In this document: piece after piece, positions 55,176 to 64,000 of the stretch
How positions within the stretch are numbered: the stretch's first letter is position 1
How the letters are laid out: every line of letters starts with the position of its first letter
Origin: Clostridium puniceum
Lineage (GTDB): Bacteria; Bacillota; Clostridia; Clostridiales; Clostridiaceae
Direction: 5' to 3'
Assembly: GCF_002006345.1 (NCBI RefSeq)
Contig: NZ_LZZM01000212.1
Span: 56,275-120,274 of the forward strand
Length of the DNA stretch: 64,000 bases
Translations under genes and position numbers: made by a program
Notes under the pieces: model-generated
Databases searched by the model: none
Seen by the model: the letters and a program-made list of their open reading frames with translations, nothing else
What the model was told of the DNA's origin: nothing

Positions 55176-56615
55176 TTAAAGAATTTCTCCATTTGATCCT
55201 GTAACTTTCTTATACCATTCGAAGCTATCTTTTTTGAATCTCTTTCTCGATCCATTTCCGAAGTCATCAATATCAACATAGATAAATCCGTAACGTTTGC
55301 TCATCTCCGAAGAAGAACAACTTACAATATCAATTGGCCCCCAAGGGTAATATCCTATAACTTCTACTCCATCATGAATTGCTTCTTTTATTTGTTCAAT
55401 ATGAGCCTTATAATAAGCTATGCGATATGGATCATGAACTTTGTTATCTTCTGTTAATTCATCATATGATCCTGAGCCATTTTCAGTAATCATTATTGGT
55501 TTCTGATATCTTTCATAATAAACATTTAATAAATATCTTAATCCTACAGGATCAAATGACCATCCCCAATCATTTTGTTCAAGATTTGTATTTTTGGTGA
55601 ATCGTTTGTAATCTGCCTTATACACTTCTTCATTAACCATAACTGTGTAGTAATATGAGAATGTTAAGAAGTCAGCTGTATTCTTTAAATCTTCTTCATC
55701 TGTATCTTCAAATACAATGTTTATACTTTCATCTTCAAAGAATCTGAATGCATATGCTGGATAATATCCTCTCATCAATACATCTGAGAAAAATAAATGC
55801 ATTTGATTATATTTCATTGTTGTTATTTGATCTATTGGCTTAGCAGTTTCACTATATGCATAGTTTCCTAATAACATCATTCCGATTTGAAAATCAGGAT
55901 TTATTTGTTTTGCTATCTTAGTTGCTCTACCACATCCTACCAATTCATTGTGAATGCCTTGCCATTTAGATTCATTTAGATTATCAACTTTATCACAAGG
56001 GATTCCTAAATGGTTAAAAGACTCATGGTAGATTAAATTTATTTGATTTACTAAAATCCAATATTTCACTTTATCTTTGTAACGTTCAAAAATTGTTTCG
56101 CAGTAATGTGTAAAAAAGTCAATCATCTTACGATTATACCATCCATAATATTCAGTCGATAAATGTAATGGCATTTCATAATGTGATACTGTTACTAATG
56201 GCTCTAATCCCAATGATAACATTTCATCAAAAAGATTTTCATAAAATTGTAATCCTTTTTCATTTGGTATTTCTTCATCTCCATTTGGGAAAATTCTTGA
56301 CCAACTAATTGAAATTCTTAATGAATTAATACCTAGCTCTGATAATAATTTCAAATCTTCTTTATAAGTGTGATAGAAGTCAATCCCATGTCTTTTAGGA
56401 TAATAATTAATTTTATCTTCTAGTGCTTTCTTAATATCTTCAGATGATACTTCTTTATTTGATTTTTTCTTAATATCTTCATTAGGATTGTATGGATAAA
56501 TATCTTGCACACACATTCCTCTTCCATCTTCTAAATATGCTCCTTCACATTGATTAGCTGCAAGTGCTCCACCCCAAAAGAAACTTTTGGGAAAAGTAGT
56601 AGGATTTTTTTTCAT
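55176..56615 (-). CDS. 6-phospho-beta-glucosidase (GH1), third copy
   Basis: The 479-aa enzyme starts FPKSFFWGGALAANQCEGAY. The acid/base region reads ILVNQIN instead of the usual NEIN, so the acid/base Glu is replaced by Gln, while the nucleophile in MITENGSGS is kept. That replacement is seen in thioglucosidases (myrosinases) and would change the catalytic mode. The tail SKRYGFIYVDIDDFGNGSRK fits phospho-sugar enzymes. AAGAAGGAA precedes the ATG. It lies downstream of a IIB-IIC-IIA run and probably belongs to that operon. Confidence 0.93.
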   Translation of the reverse strand: MKKNPTTFPKSFFWGGALAANQCEGAYLEDGRGMCVQDIYPYNPNEDIKKKSNKEVSSEDIKKALEDKINYYPKRHGIDFYHTYKEDLKLLSELGINSLRISISWSRIFPNGDEEIPNEKGLQFYENLFDEMLSLGLEPLVTVSHYEMPLHLSTEYYGWYNRKMIDFFTHYCETIFERYKDKVKYWILVNQINLIYHESFNHLGIPCDKVDNLNESKWQGIHNELVGCGRATKIAKQINPDFQIGMMLLGNYAYSETAKPIDQITTMKYNQMHLFFSDVLMRGYYPAYAFRFFEDESINIVFEDTDEEDLKNTADFLTFSYYYTVMVNEEVYKADYKRFTKNTNLEQNDWGWSFDPVGLRYLLNVYYERYQKPIMITENGSGSYDELTEDNKVHDPYRIAYYKAHIEQIKEAIHDGVEVIGYYPWGPIDIVSCSSSEMSKRYGFIYVDIDDFGNGSRKRFKKDSFEWYKKVTGSNGEIL

Positions 56616-56997
56616 ATTTATTCCTTCTTTCTTGTTATTTCAATTTATACTCTTAGTTTATACTTGACATTTAATTTCCCAGCAATATATAACTGAACTC
56701 TCACACTATAATAACGTTTAAAATATAAAACTTACTATTATTTATTAACAAATAAAGACAACATCATTAATTATCAAGATAATTATTTTGAGTCTAGAAA
56801 TTTAAGTTTAACCCCATATATATTAGCTGTAATAAAATTTCTACATAAGTTAAATATATATTTTAATTACCCTTAATAATAAATATTTAATTTGTATGAA
56901 TTATCGTTACTACAACTTATATAAATTTTTTTCATGAATACTCTAGATAGTTTCTCTATGAAAGCCCTCTTGATATTGCCTATTCAAAATTATGTAA
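56616..56997. other. gap between EIIA and GH1 genes
   Basis: This AT-rich stretch has no gene. TATAAT-like boxes on the minus strand near 56700-56712 may give GH1 its own promoter. I see no terminator that would clearly separate it from the PTS genes. Confidence 0.35.
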
Positions 56998-57333
56998 TTA
57001 TTTTTCTAAAGCTGAGATTCTAGCTTCATAACTTTCAAAAATTTTAACTAATTGCTTAGCTATATTTATTTCACTGTAAATAGTCATTAAGGTATCTTGA
57101 GCGTGAGCAAACAATAATGAATACTCTGATTTCTTTCCACCTGTTTCCCCTTGAATTGCATCTGTTTGTACCTTATGTGCAATTGTTATCTTTGCTTGTG
57201 CGTCCTTAAGTTTTTCGTTTGCTAAACTTATATTAGCCTCTGCAATTGCATCAAGAGCTTGTTTACAATCTACTCTTGCATCCCCTGCATTTAAAATAAT
57301 TTGCATTGCTGATTGTACATTTTCTTCATTCAT
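56998..57333 (-). CDS. PTS lactose/cellobiose EIIA component
   Basis: The 111-aa helical protein has ILNAGDARVDC, IAHKVQTDAIQGE and LLFAHAQDTLMT with the likely phospho-His at residue 77. The family order is kept. AAGGAGATG precedes the ATG. It lies 33 bp after the IIC gene in the order IIB-IIC-IIA, different from the first PTS operon. Confidence 0.94.
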   Translation of the reverse strand: MNEENVQSAMQIILNAGDARVDCKQALDAIAEANISLANEKLKDAQAKITIAHKVQTDAIQGETGGKKSEYSLLFAHAQDTLMTIYSEINIAKQLVKIFESYEARISALEK

Positions 57334-57366
57334 ATATCTTACATCTCCTTACGTTATAATTATAAT

Positions 57367-58602
57367 TTAATTGTTTTTTACTTCTAATTGCTCTTCAGAT
57401 AAACATTGTTTTTCATAGATTTTAAAGAATGGATACCATATCACTCCACTTATAACTGCTAGAATTACTACTAAAATAATATTTGTTATAGTTCCACTAG
57501 ATGCAAGCCATGTAGAAATTGGATATGGACAATACCATAATTGGAATGCTATGTCTGGTATCTTAGCAAATGGAATTATTTTTGTAAAAATAAATGCAAT
57601 AGCAGGAATTATCAAACCGTTTATAATCATTGGAATCATAAGTATTGGATTCCAAACAATTGCTCCAAACACAATTGGTTCGTTGATATTAAAAACAGAT
57701 GGTATAATGCCAGCTCGCCCTAAAGCTTTCAATTTAGTTGATTTTGAACAACAAAGTAAAATTACTAATATTAATGTGGAACCAACTCCACCAATTCTAA
57801 TATGACCATAAACAAATGAGAAAGTAAACATATTAGTAGCTGCTCCTGCCATATTAGCCGTGATAGCAGCTAATTTGATTGGTGTAACAATAGGTGTTAA
57901 CACCCAAGCAGAAATACCCATTGAATATAATGCTACTGTAATAAGCTCTATTAACACAAATCCCCATAATGTTTCTGATATATATTGTAATGGTGAGAAT
58001 ATATATAATACCGTGTTATAGAAATCAAATCCAATAATATTAACAACTATCCAACCACTAATTATAATAGTAGCCACAGGCAGCATTTGATCAAACCATG
58101 CTTTAACAAAATCCGGTATAACTGAATCTTCTTTAAAGAATGAGAATTTTCCAAATGTTCTAAGAATTAATCCTGTAATAAAGCTAGTAGCAATAGCTAT
58201 AAACATTCCTCCTGCCCCAAATGCGCTATGAGTAAACCCAATTGCTTTATCGGCAGTTAATTGTGGACTAATAACTATTGCAAACAAAATTATTCCACTA
58301 ACCCCGGCAACAATTCTTGATTGTCTTAATTTACTTTTTTCCATTAAATTAAATGGTATTAAAAATGCTATCATTAATGAGATTAAACCCATACACCATC
58401 CATTTAATGTTCCGAATGCTGGCCACCACTCAAATTTAAAAGCTGTTTTAGGCAATGTTAGCATTGAGAATATAGACCCTAAGAATATTAATGGCATTAC
58501 TTGATTAATAGAATCTTTCAAAGTTACAATCCAAATATTATTATTAATTTTGTTCATCTTTGGTGAAAGACTCGTTTCCATCCAATTTAATAATTTTTTC
58601 AT
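57367..58602 (-). CDS. PTS lactose/cellobiose EIIC permease
   Basis: The 411-aa permease has about ten hydrophobic helices and the family loop NEPIVFGAIVWNP (about residue 308). GGAGGG lies upstream of the ATG. It forms the membrane channel of the second PTS. Its sequence is well diverged from the permease at 19328, so the sugar is probably different. Confidence 0.94.
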   Translation of the reverse strand: MKKLLNWMETSLSPKMNKINNNIWIVTLKDSINQVMPLIFLGSIFSMLTLPKTAFKFEWWPAFGTLNGWCMGLISLMIAFLIPFNLMEKSKLRQSRIVAGVSGIILFAIVISPQLTADKAIGFTHSAFGAGGMFIAIATSFITGLILRTFGKFSFFKEDSVIPDFVKAWFDQMLPVATIIISGWIVVNIIGFDFYNTVLYIFSPLQYISETLWGFVLIELITVALYSMGISAWVLTPIVTPIKLAAITANMAGAATNMFTFSFVYGHIRIGGVGSTLILVILLCCSKSTKLKALGRAGIIPSVFNINEPIVFGAIVWNPILMIPMIINGLIIPAIAFIFTKIIPFAKIPDIAFQLWYCPYPISTWLASSGTITNIILVVILAVISGVIWYPFFKIYEKQCLSEEQLEVKNN

Positions 58603-58626
58603 TGCTTTCCCTCCAAATCTATCTAT

Positions 58627-58938
58627 TTATTTCAGTGTTTCAAATAAATGATCAATCGCCTTTTCTCCATCCAATGTTGAATAATAATCTGATTTCATTA
58701 AAATTACTTTAACATCATGACCATTAATATATTCATCAATGTCATCTAATATATAAGCAAGATGTGGTCCAACCATTAATACATCAATTTCATCAATATA
58801 ATTTTCAATTTCAGACTCACTTCTTGCTTTAATTTCCAGTTTCAATCCTTTGTTCGTTGCTGCTTTTCTCATATTTGCAGCCATAAACCCCGAACTTGCA
58901 CCAGAGCCACATACTAATAATACTTTTAATTCTTTCAT
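58627..58938 (-). CDS. PTS lactose/cellobiose EIIB component
   Basis: The 103-aa protein has LLVCGSGASSGFMAANM with the phospho-Cys at position 10 and 'IDVLMVGPHLAYILDDIDEY'. It is the first gene of the second PTS operon, with GTGGAGG upstream, and is divergent from the PRD regulator at 59138. Confidence 0.94.
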   Translation of the reverse strand: MKELKVLLVCGSGASSGFMAANMRKAATNKGLKLEIKARSESEIENYIDEIDVLMVGPHLAYILDDIDEYINGHDVKVILMKSDYYSTLDGEKAIDHLFETLK

Positions 58939-59086
58939 TTAGCTTTCCTCCACTCTCTTGTTTTGTAGTACACTTTAATTATCTACAACTGAGCAATAGA
59001 TTTCCACCAAACTTTTTCACAAACTAGGTGCAAATAATTATTTACCCCGAGTCGGTGCAATCTTTTAGTAGAATTGTAATTCTATA

Positions 59087-59124
59087 TTAAGTATAATAAT
59101 TTAGGGATTAAGTATAATAATTTA
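59087..59124 (+). repeat. 21-bp tandem duplication in the regulator leader
   Basis: TTAAGTATAATAATTTA occurs at 59087-59103 and 59108-59124, period 21. Each copy contains TATAAT, so the -10 box may be doubled. In the shared upstream region GGTGCAA also repeats near 59020 and 59054, perhaps as regulator sites. Confidence 0.6.
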
Positions 59125-59137
59125 AGGAGGTAATGAT

Positions 59138-61036
59138 ATGTTGAATCGAAAATATGAAAATCTAATTAAAATCCTTTTAGATGAAGATGATAATATTAGT
59201 GCTGCTAAATTAGCATCAAATATGAATATTTCTGTAAGAAGTGTAAAAACATACGTTCGCGATATCAATGAATTACATCCGTCATGTATTTATTCTGATG
59301 CTTCTGGATACTTTATTGATAAAAAACTAGCAAGTGAATTACTGAATAAAGAAACTACAACCGTTCCTCAAACTAGTAGAGAGCGTGTTGTCTATATTAT
59401 AAATAAATTGATAAAAGAACCTCTAGATGCATATTATCTTAGTGAAATTTTATGTGTTAGTTTATCTACTTTAAAAACCGATGTTACAAAGGCACGAAAA
59501 ATGATTGAGAAGTATGATCTAATACTTCAAAACAAAAATGATATATTGTCAATTGATGGACTTGAAACTAACAAACGAAAGTTGGTGAGTTCAATTCTCT
59601 ACAAAGAAAGTAATGTTAATTTCGTAAACCTTTATGCTATCCAAAACAATTTTAAAGATATTGATATATTCTTTATTAAAGATGTTCTTATAGATGTATT
59701 TAACAAGAACTCTTATTTTATTAATGATTACTCTTTAACAAATTTAGTTTTACATATTACTATTGCTATTGATCGTATCAAGAATAATAATACTACTATA
59801 TCTAGTGAATCTACTCCTAGTATTGCTCAACATGAATTCAAACTTTCAAGGGAAATATGTAAGCGATTAGAAAATTATTTTGATATCTTGTATAGTGATA
59901 GTGAAGTAATCGAATTAGCAATTTTATTAATGTCAAGAACTACTTTCTTAAACTATCAAAATATCAATGAGAATAATATTTATGATTATATAGATAATGA
60001 TGTTATGAATTTAGTAAATAAACTTGTTGTATCTATACATTCTTTTTATTATATTAATTTGAGCGAGTCTGAATTTCTTATCAGATTTGCTTTACATATT
60101 AAGAATTTACTTATTAGGTCTAAAAATTCTCGTTTTTCTAAAAATCCATTAGTACAAGAAATAAAGTTAGGGTGCCCTCTAATTTACGATGCTGCGGTTT
60201 TCATTTCAGGAATCATCAAAGAAGAAGTTGGAATTACAATTAATGATGATGAAATCGCTTATATCGCTTTGCATATAGGAAGTACTATTGAAGCACAAAA
60301 AGAGTTACAGAATAGGATAACTGTTTTGCTTTGTTGTCCTAATTATTATGACATTAGCATAAAATTGGTTAATTCAATAAATAGTCATTTTTCAAATCAG
60401 TTATTAATTAAAAATATTGTCAATAATTTAGAAGAAGTTGAAGAATACTATGCAGATTTAATTATATCTACCATTCCATCAAACACCACTTATCCTAGTG
60501 AATTTATTCAAGTTAATATGTTCTTACAACAATCAGACATTTATGCTATTGAAAATAAGATAAAATCTATTAAACTTGACAGAGAAAAGAATGAATTTAG
60601 AATTAATTTACAAAAAATTTTATCAGAAGAATTATTTGAAATAGATCTTCCATATTATAACCAGTCTGATATTATTGATTATACGTCACACAAATTACAT
60701 AATATGGGATATGTGGATGAGAATTTTAAGAATAGGGTATGGGAAAGAGAAAAAATGTCATCTACTGCATATGGTAATTTTGCTATTCCTCATGCTATGA
60801 AAATGGAAGCAAAAAAGACAGGTATTTATATAATAATTTCCAAAAAACCTATTAAATGGGGAGGAAAGTATGTTCAAATAGTTCTCACAATGTGCTTTAA
60901 CGCTACTGAACGTTATATCTTTAATCAAGTATTCGAGCCAATAACTCGTATTCTTACTACTCCAGAAAATATAACTCTATTGTCTCACTGTAAAGATTAT
61001 AAAGAGTTCATTGATGCAATGGTATCTTGCCTATAA
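59138..61036 (+). CDS. PRD-domain transcriptional regulator
   Basis: Domains in order are an HTH ('NISAAKLASNMNISVRSVKT', about 18-37), a second HTH (about 105-130), PRD1 (about 185-285), PRD2 with 'EIAYIALHIGST' (about 378), an EIIB-like domain with LLCCPNYYD (about 402) and an EIIA-like domain with AIPHAM (about 550). It should activate the divergent PTS-GH1 operon when unphosphorylated at its PTS sites. AAGGAGG precedes the ATG. The P-loop keeps Cys but lacks the GxG of the other regulator's EIIB domain. Confidence 0.94.
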   Translation: MLNRKYENLIKILLDEDDNISAAKLASNMNISVRSVKTYVRDINELHPSCIYSDASGYFIDKKLASELLNKETTTVPQTSRERVVYIINKLIKEPLDAYYLSEILCVSLSTLKTDVTKARKMIEKYDLILQNKNDILSIDGLETNKRKLVSSILYKESNVNFVNLYAIQNNFKDIDIFFIKDVLIDVFNKNSYFINDYSLTNLVLHITIAIDRIKNNNTTISSESTPSIAQHEFKLSREICKRLENYFDILYSDSEVIELAILLMSRTTFLNYQNINENNIYDYIDNDVMNLVNKLVVSIHSFYYINLSESEFLIRFALHIKNLLIRSKNSRFSKNPLVQEIKLGCPLIYDAAVFISGIIKEEVGITINDDEIAYIALHIGSTIEAQKELQNRITVLLCCPNYYDISIKLVNSINSHFSNQLLIKNIVNNLEEVEEYYADLIISTIPSNTTYPSEFIQVNMFLQQSDIYAIENKIKSIKLDREKNEFRINLQKILSEELFEIDLPYYNQSDIIDYTSHKLHNMGYVDENFKNRVWEREKMSSTAYGNFAIPHAMKMEAKKTGIYIIISKKPIKWGGKYVQIVLTMCFNATERYIFNQVFEPITRILTTPENITLLSHCKDYKEFIDAMVSCL

Positions 61037-61074
61037 ATTCAAGTAAATTGTGAATAATATTTTAAATACTAGTA

Positions 61075-61282
61075 AATATTTTCTTAGTCAGAGCCATCCA
61101 TAAAATGAAGTTGTAAGATAGAAGTAGACATGGGTATAACCACTCATTGTCTACTTTTTGAATATTAACAGATGGAAATGCTGTTTTAATAGCTTCAGGT
61201 ATCCCCTTTAAGCCGCCCATACATGCAATAAGAATTTCTTTTACACCTCTATTTTTGAGATCAGTACATATGCTCTGTATTA
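61075..61282 (-). pseudogene. IS256 family transposase fragment
   Basis: 'ICTDLKNRGVKEILIACMGG' followed by LKGIPEAIKTAFPSVNIQ is the middle of an IS256 transposase. The second catalytic Asp, normally in a DGLKG motif, is Gly here (MGGLKG). After NIQ the frame jumps to a short tail, so the element also lost its centre. It abuts the broken MFS gene. Confidence 0.8.
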
Positions 61283-61590
61283 AGGGAATTGGTATAGCAA
61301 GTGTTATGATGCCTGTTGTTACATGGAGCATGAAGTATTTGAATTATAAATATACTACAGATGGTACTGCAATAATGAATTGTCTTCGTAACATTGCAGG
61401 GGCTTTAGGTTCTGCAGTTTTTGTTGCAGTTATGTCTTTTTTATCTGCTTCTTCAGAAAATGCAGGAATAACTCCAAATGTTGCAGGTATTAGATTTACT
61501 TTTTTGTGGATGACAATCTTATCCCTTGTGCAACTTGCAATTTCAACATTTTTAATAAGTAATTATAATAGTGCAAATTTACATGAATAA
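61278..61590 (+). pseudogene. DHA2-type MFS exporter, C-terminal fragment
   Basis: The plus frame reads GIGIASVMMPVVTWSMKYL, then 'GTAIMNCLRNIAGALGSAVF', the helix 11-14 region of EmrB/QacA-like exporters. The first ~380 residues are missing and the 5' border coincides with the IS256 fragment. The true stop is preserved. Confidence 0.8.
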
Positions 61591-61679
61591 TTTTACAGTT
61601 GAATAACCAAACAAATTCTTAAGCTATTTCTAATAACTCAAAAATTTTATCTATGGGCGTTCCGCTTGTGGCAACTTTA

Positions 61680-62197
61680 TAAATTTGAATATGTACTTCC
61701 TTCATGAACATGTCCACATAGCAATCAATTATAATCACTCTGCATAAATGAATTAATCACTTTGTTTTAAAACTCTATAAACCAATCTAAAGGATGATGA
61801 ATTATGCCAATATTAAAAGTACTATCTTTTAGAAATTTTCTTGAATTGCTAATTTGTCTTTCACCTAAGCATATCCGATTTTATCAAGTTTACTATCATA
61901 ACACCTCCAAGAAGAATTAAAACAAGTAACTCCAATCATATTTTCACCTAGCTCAAGCATAAAATTAGACTGATAATTTGTTATGTTACTTAGGATATGC
62001 GAATCACTATAAAATTCTTTTTCAAAATTCTTAAAATCTAATACTCTTTTACAACCATTGTCTTTTGCTGAATCTATATGCCTATTTACTTCTTCTATTG
62101 ATTTAAGCTTAGCCATCAATCCAAGTTCCTCAATTTCTTCATCAGCATTCCTATCAATATCATGATTACCTGAAGCAAAAAAATTCACTACACTCAT
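61680..62197 (-). pseudogene. calcineurin-like metallophosphoesterase, fragmented
   Basis: The first frame has FFASGNHDIDRN and 'MLELGENMIGVTCFNSSWRC' and stops at 61865. A second frame directly continues LGERQISNS and IIHHPLDWF, then stops. A third piece has LCGHVHEGS. The GNHD, HHP and GHVHE metal motifs thus survive in broken frames. The N-terminal metal motif is missing, so the gene is dead. Confidence 0.75.
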
Positions 62198-62487
62198 AAC
62201 CTTTCCGCATTGTAACTTAATTAAAATTCGATTAAGTTCTATGCACTAAAAAAGTAGAATGCTTGTTTTCAAGCACCATATCTTTATTATAATTTAAAAT
62301 TTACAAAATTACTTTGTTTTTACATAATTATCTTAATAATATTTATAAACATAAAAACAAGACATAGAGTAAATACAATATTTTTATATAACTCTATGTC
62401 TTATCACTTTATACATAATTTATTTTTAAACAAACTTTATTGTTTATTACAATGTAAGCGTCAAAGAATCGACGCGTAGCGGTATTA

Positions 62488-62535
62488 TAATTTAAGTGAT
62501 AAAATAAACCCAACAGAAAAACGTATATTCTCTGT
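62488..62535 (-). terminator. terminator of the IS66 transposase gene
   Basis: ACCCAACAGA and TCTGTTGGGT pair around about 13 nt. On the minus strand TTTATTTTA follows the stem. Confidence 0.6.
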
Positions 62536-62560
62536 TGGGTACAATTTTATATAGAGATAA

Positions 62561-64000
62561 TTATTTGGTAGTCTTAATGCGCAGTTCATCTGGAATGTTT
62601 TCGGCCCACGGCATACATTTTTCTAATATATCACGTTCTTTAAATTCTGCATTTGCAAGCATTTCAAACAAATATACTAAATACTTTTCTACTGCTAAGC
62701 CATTGGCTTTAGCCGTTTCAATAACACTATAAAGAAGTGCACTTGACTCTGCACCTTTTGCTGTCTTGGAAAACATCCAATTTTTTCTGCCAATTACAAA
62801 TGGCTTTATAGCTCTTTCGGCTGTATTATTATCAATTTCAAGACATCCATTTGTCAAGAAAGTTCTCATATACGGCAACAACTTTTGAGCATATGCAAGA
62901 GCTTTACCTAAAGGACTTTTAGGAAGAGCATTAACAATTTCATTATCTACATATTCTTGAAATTTCTTAAGAATAGGTGCAGATCTCTTGAGCCTTATTC
63001 TATGTCGATCAGCATAATAATCATCACTACCTATGTATTGTTCCCTTAGTTCTTTTTCAATTTCATAAAGTTGCTCACAATAATTAAACCCTTCTAATGC
63101 ATGTGATTGCTTTAAAGCTTCAGGGCTTAAGGGTGATATTATTTCAAAGAATTTTCTTCGAATATGAGCCATACAATATAGTCTTTTTATGTTTTTGACT
63201 TTATTATATCCATCATATCCATCCGTTTGAAGATAGCCTGAGAATCCTTTAAGAAATTCTTCAGCACAAGAGCCAGATCTTGTTTTCTGATAATCATATA
63301 TAATTACTGGATTTTCAATGCCTCCGGAGCGATATAGCCACATAAATCTTTTTGAATTAGAATCTTTTCCGTTTTCTTCAATAACCTTGACATATGTTTC
63401 ATCGGCATGAATATAATTTCTTTTTAGGAGTTCCTCTTTCATATAATCCAAAGCAGGCTGAAGTTCATTTGCACAACTTATTATCCAGTTAGATAATGTC
63501 TGTCTTGAAAGATTAACATCCATCATCTTAAAATATGATTCCATTCTATATAACGGCATTGCATATTGATATTTCATACTCACAACATGAGCTAATAATT
63601 CATTTGAAGCCATGCTTTTATATAAGAAAGTATTTGGCATTTTTGCAGAAATTATATTGGCTTTATCAGCATCCGCTTCGCAATTTTTGCAAGCATATGT
63701 ATATGAAATATGTTCTTCTATGTAAAGTTCTGCTGGCTTATATTTTAAAATTTCTTTTGATTTTTTGCCTATTACCACTAAATTATTTCCACATATATCA
63801 CAAACTGCTTCAGATTTATCAAGTTTATGTTCAATTGTAACTCTATCTAGGCCGGTTAAATTATCTTTTTTTCCTAAATGAGAAGACGATTTTTTTCTTG
63901 TATATGTAATTTCTTCGATGGTAGGCTCATCTATTTTAAGATCACTGTTTTTTTCAGCATCATTAAAAAGTGAGAGCTGTCTTGAATCAACCTGTTCACT
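62561..64000 (-). CDS. IS66 family transposase (TnpC), 5' end outside window
   Basis: The frame is open for 479 codons from the window edge. A zinc-ribbon (VCDICGNN, then ACKNCEAD) is followed by the catalytic domain with IHADETYVKV (first Asp), TDGYDGYN and RLYCMAHIRRKF, and near the end 'GCLEIDNNTAERAIKPFVIG' with the Glu. The C-terminal IS66 tail is present. No frameshift is seen, so it may be active. TnpA and TnpB partners would lie upstream, outside the window. Confidence 0.95.
   Translation of the reverse strand, partial: SEQVDSRQLSLFNDAEKNSDLKIDEPTIEEITYTRKKSSSHLGKKDNLTGLDRVTIEHKLDKSEAVCDICGNNLVVIGKKSKEILKYKPAELYIEEHISYTYACKNCEADADKANIISAKMPNTFLYKSMASNELLAHVVSMKYQYAMPLYRMESYFKMMDVNLSRQTLSNWIISCANELQPALDYMKEELLKRNYIHADETYVKVIEENGKDSNSKRFMWLYRSGGIENPVIIYDYQKTRSGSCAEEFLKGFSGYLQTDGYDGYNKVKNIKRLYCMAHIRRKFFEIISPLSPEALKQSHALEGFNYCEQLYEIEKELREQYIGSDDYYADRHRIRLKRSAPILKKFQEYVDNEIVNALPKSPLGKALAYAQKLLPYMRTFLTNGCLEIDNNTAERAIKPFVIGRKNWMFSKTAKGAESSALLYSVIETAKANGLAVEKYLVYLFEMLANAEFKERDILEKCMPWAENIPDELRIKTTK

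Larger units (their letters stand above)
62454..64000 (-). mobile_element. IS66 family insertion sequence (continues past window)
   Basis: The left border as seen here is GTAAGCGTCAAAGAATCGAC, the usual start of IS66 inverted repeats. The transposase gene follows inward and runs off the window. The other end is not visible. Confidence 0.75.

Noticed and set aside
1..64000. CRISPR arrays, rRNA and tRNA genes
   Set aside because: No regularly spaced repeat array and no complete rRNA or tRNA fold was seen on either strand by eye.

Overview
The window looks like a chromosomal segment of a low-GC Clostridium (sensu stricto). The evidence is AT-rich intergenic DNA, strong AGGAGG ribosome sites, frequent TTG/GTG starts, cellobiose-type PTS operons, a clostridial riboflavin operon and an AgrD-type peptide. 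The nearest group is probably the solventogenic saccharolytic cluster around C. beijerinckii; that placement is inference from gene style, not a search.

Layout. 0-8.5 kb: the 3' end of a choloylglycine-hydrolase-like gene, the ribDE-BA-H operon (minus) with a Fur-like operator in its promoter and no visible FMN riboswitch, a divergent AraC regulator, a DedA gene broken by an amber codon behind a DUF2156/MprF-like membrane protein, and a graveyard of methyltransferase and histidine kinase pieces. 8.7-17.4 kb: an ArsR-EFR1 ferredoxin pair with a dyad operator, a GNAT acetyltransferase, a probable operon of two PHP phosphoesterases, an MFS exporter and a sugar O-acetyltransferase behind a divergent AraC regulator, and a truncated chemotaxis-receptor-like gene. 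17.8-26.8 kb: beta-glucoside utilisation, with a IIA-IIB-IIC-GH1 operon, a PRD activator with its own IIB, a shared operator at both promoters, and an EamA-GH1 pair preceded by a terminator-like leader. 27-31.2 kb: an AttH/CrtC-like protein, a fumarate-reductase-like flavoprotein, a divergent MarR with twin palindromic operators, and an HxlR regulator.

31.5-34.3 kb: a membrane PAS histidine kinase downstream of a small agr-like locus: an AgrC-like membrane domain without a kinase, a 49-aa protein and a 46-aa AgrD-type precursor. No full AgrB gene is visible. 35.1-40.6 kb: a clearly more GC-rich, horizontally acquired HTH-response regulator-histidine kinase-ABC transporter cassette. 41-44 kb: patatin, a Toprim-like relic and IS fragments. 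43.9-47.9 kb: LysR/EamA and an ornithine cyclodeaminase-ProB pair. 48.1-53.3 kb: MerR, a decayed Tn554-like tnpABC element and an SDR gene with a MerR-type promoter. 53.3-61 kb: IS and regulator relics, EamA, and a second GH1-PTS operon with a divergent PRD regulator. 61-64 kb: IS256, MFS and phosphoesterase relics, and an IS66 transposase running off the window.

The genes form three themes: sugar uptake (three GH1 enzymes, two PTS systems, two complete PRD regulators plus one fragment), sensing and defence (agr-like locus, ABC/TCS cassette, many one-gene regulators next to efflux or redox genes), and a heavy load of decaying mobile DNA. The most unusual items are the AgrB-less AgrD locus, the iron-type operator replacing a flavin riboswitch, and several well-formed operators and palindromes that the genes do not explain. 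All calls are from reading the sequence; no database search was run.
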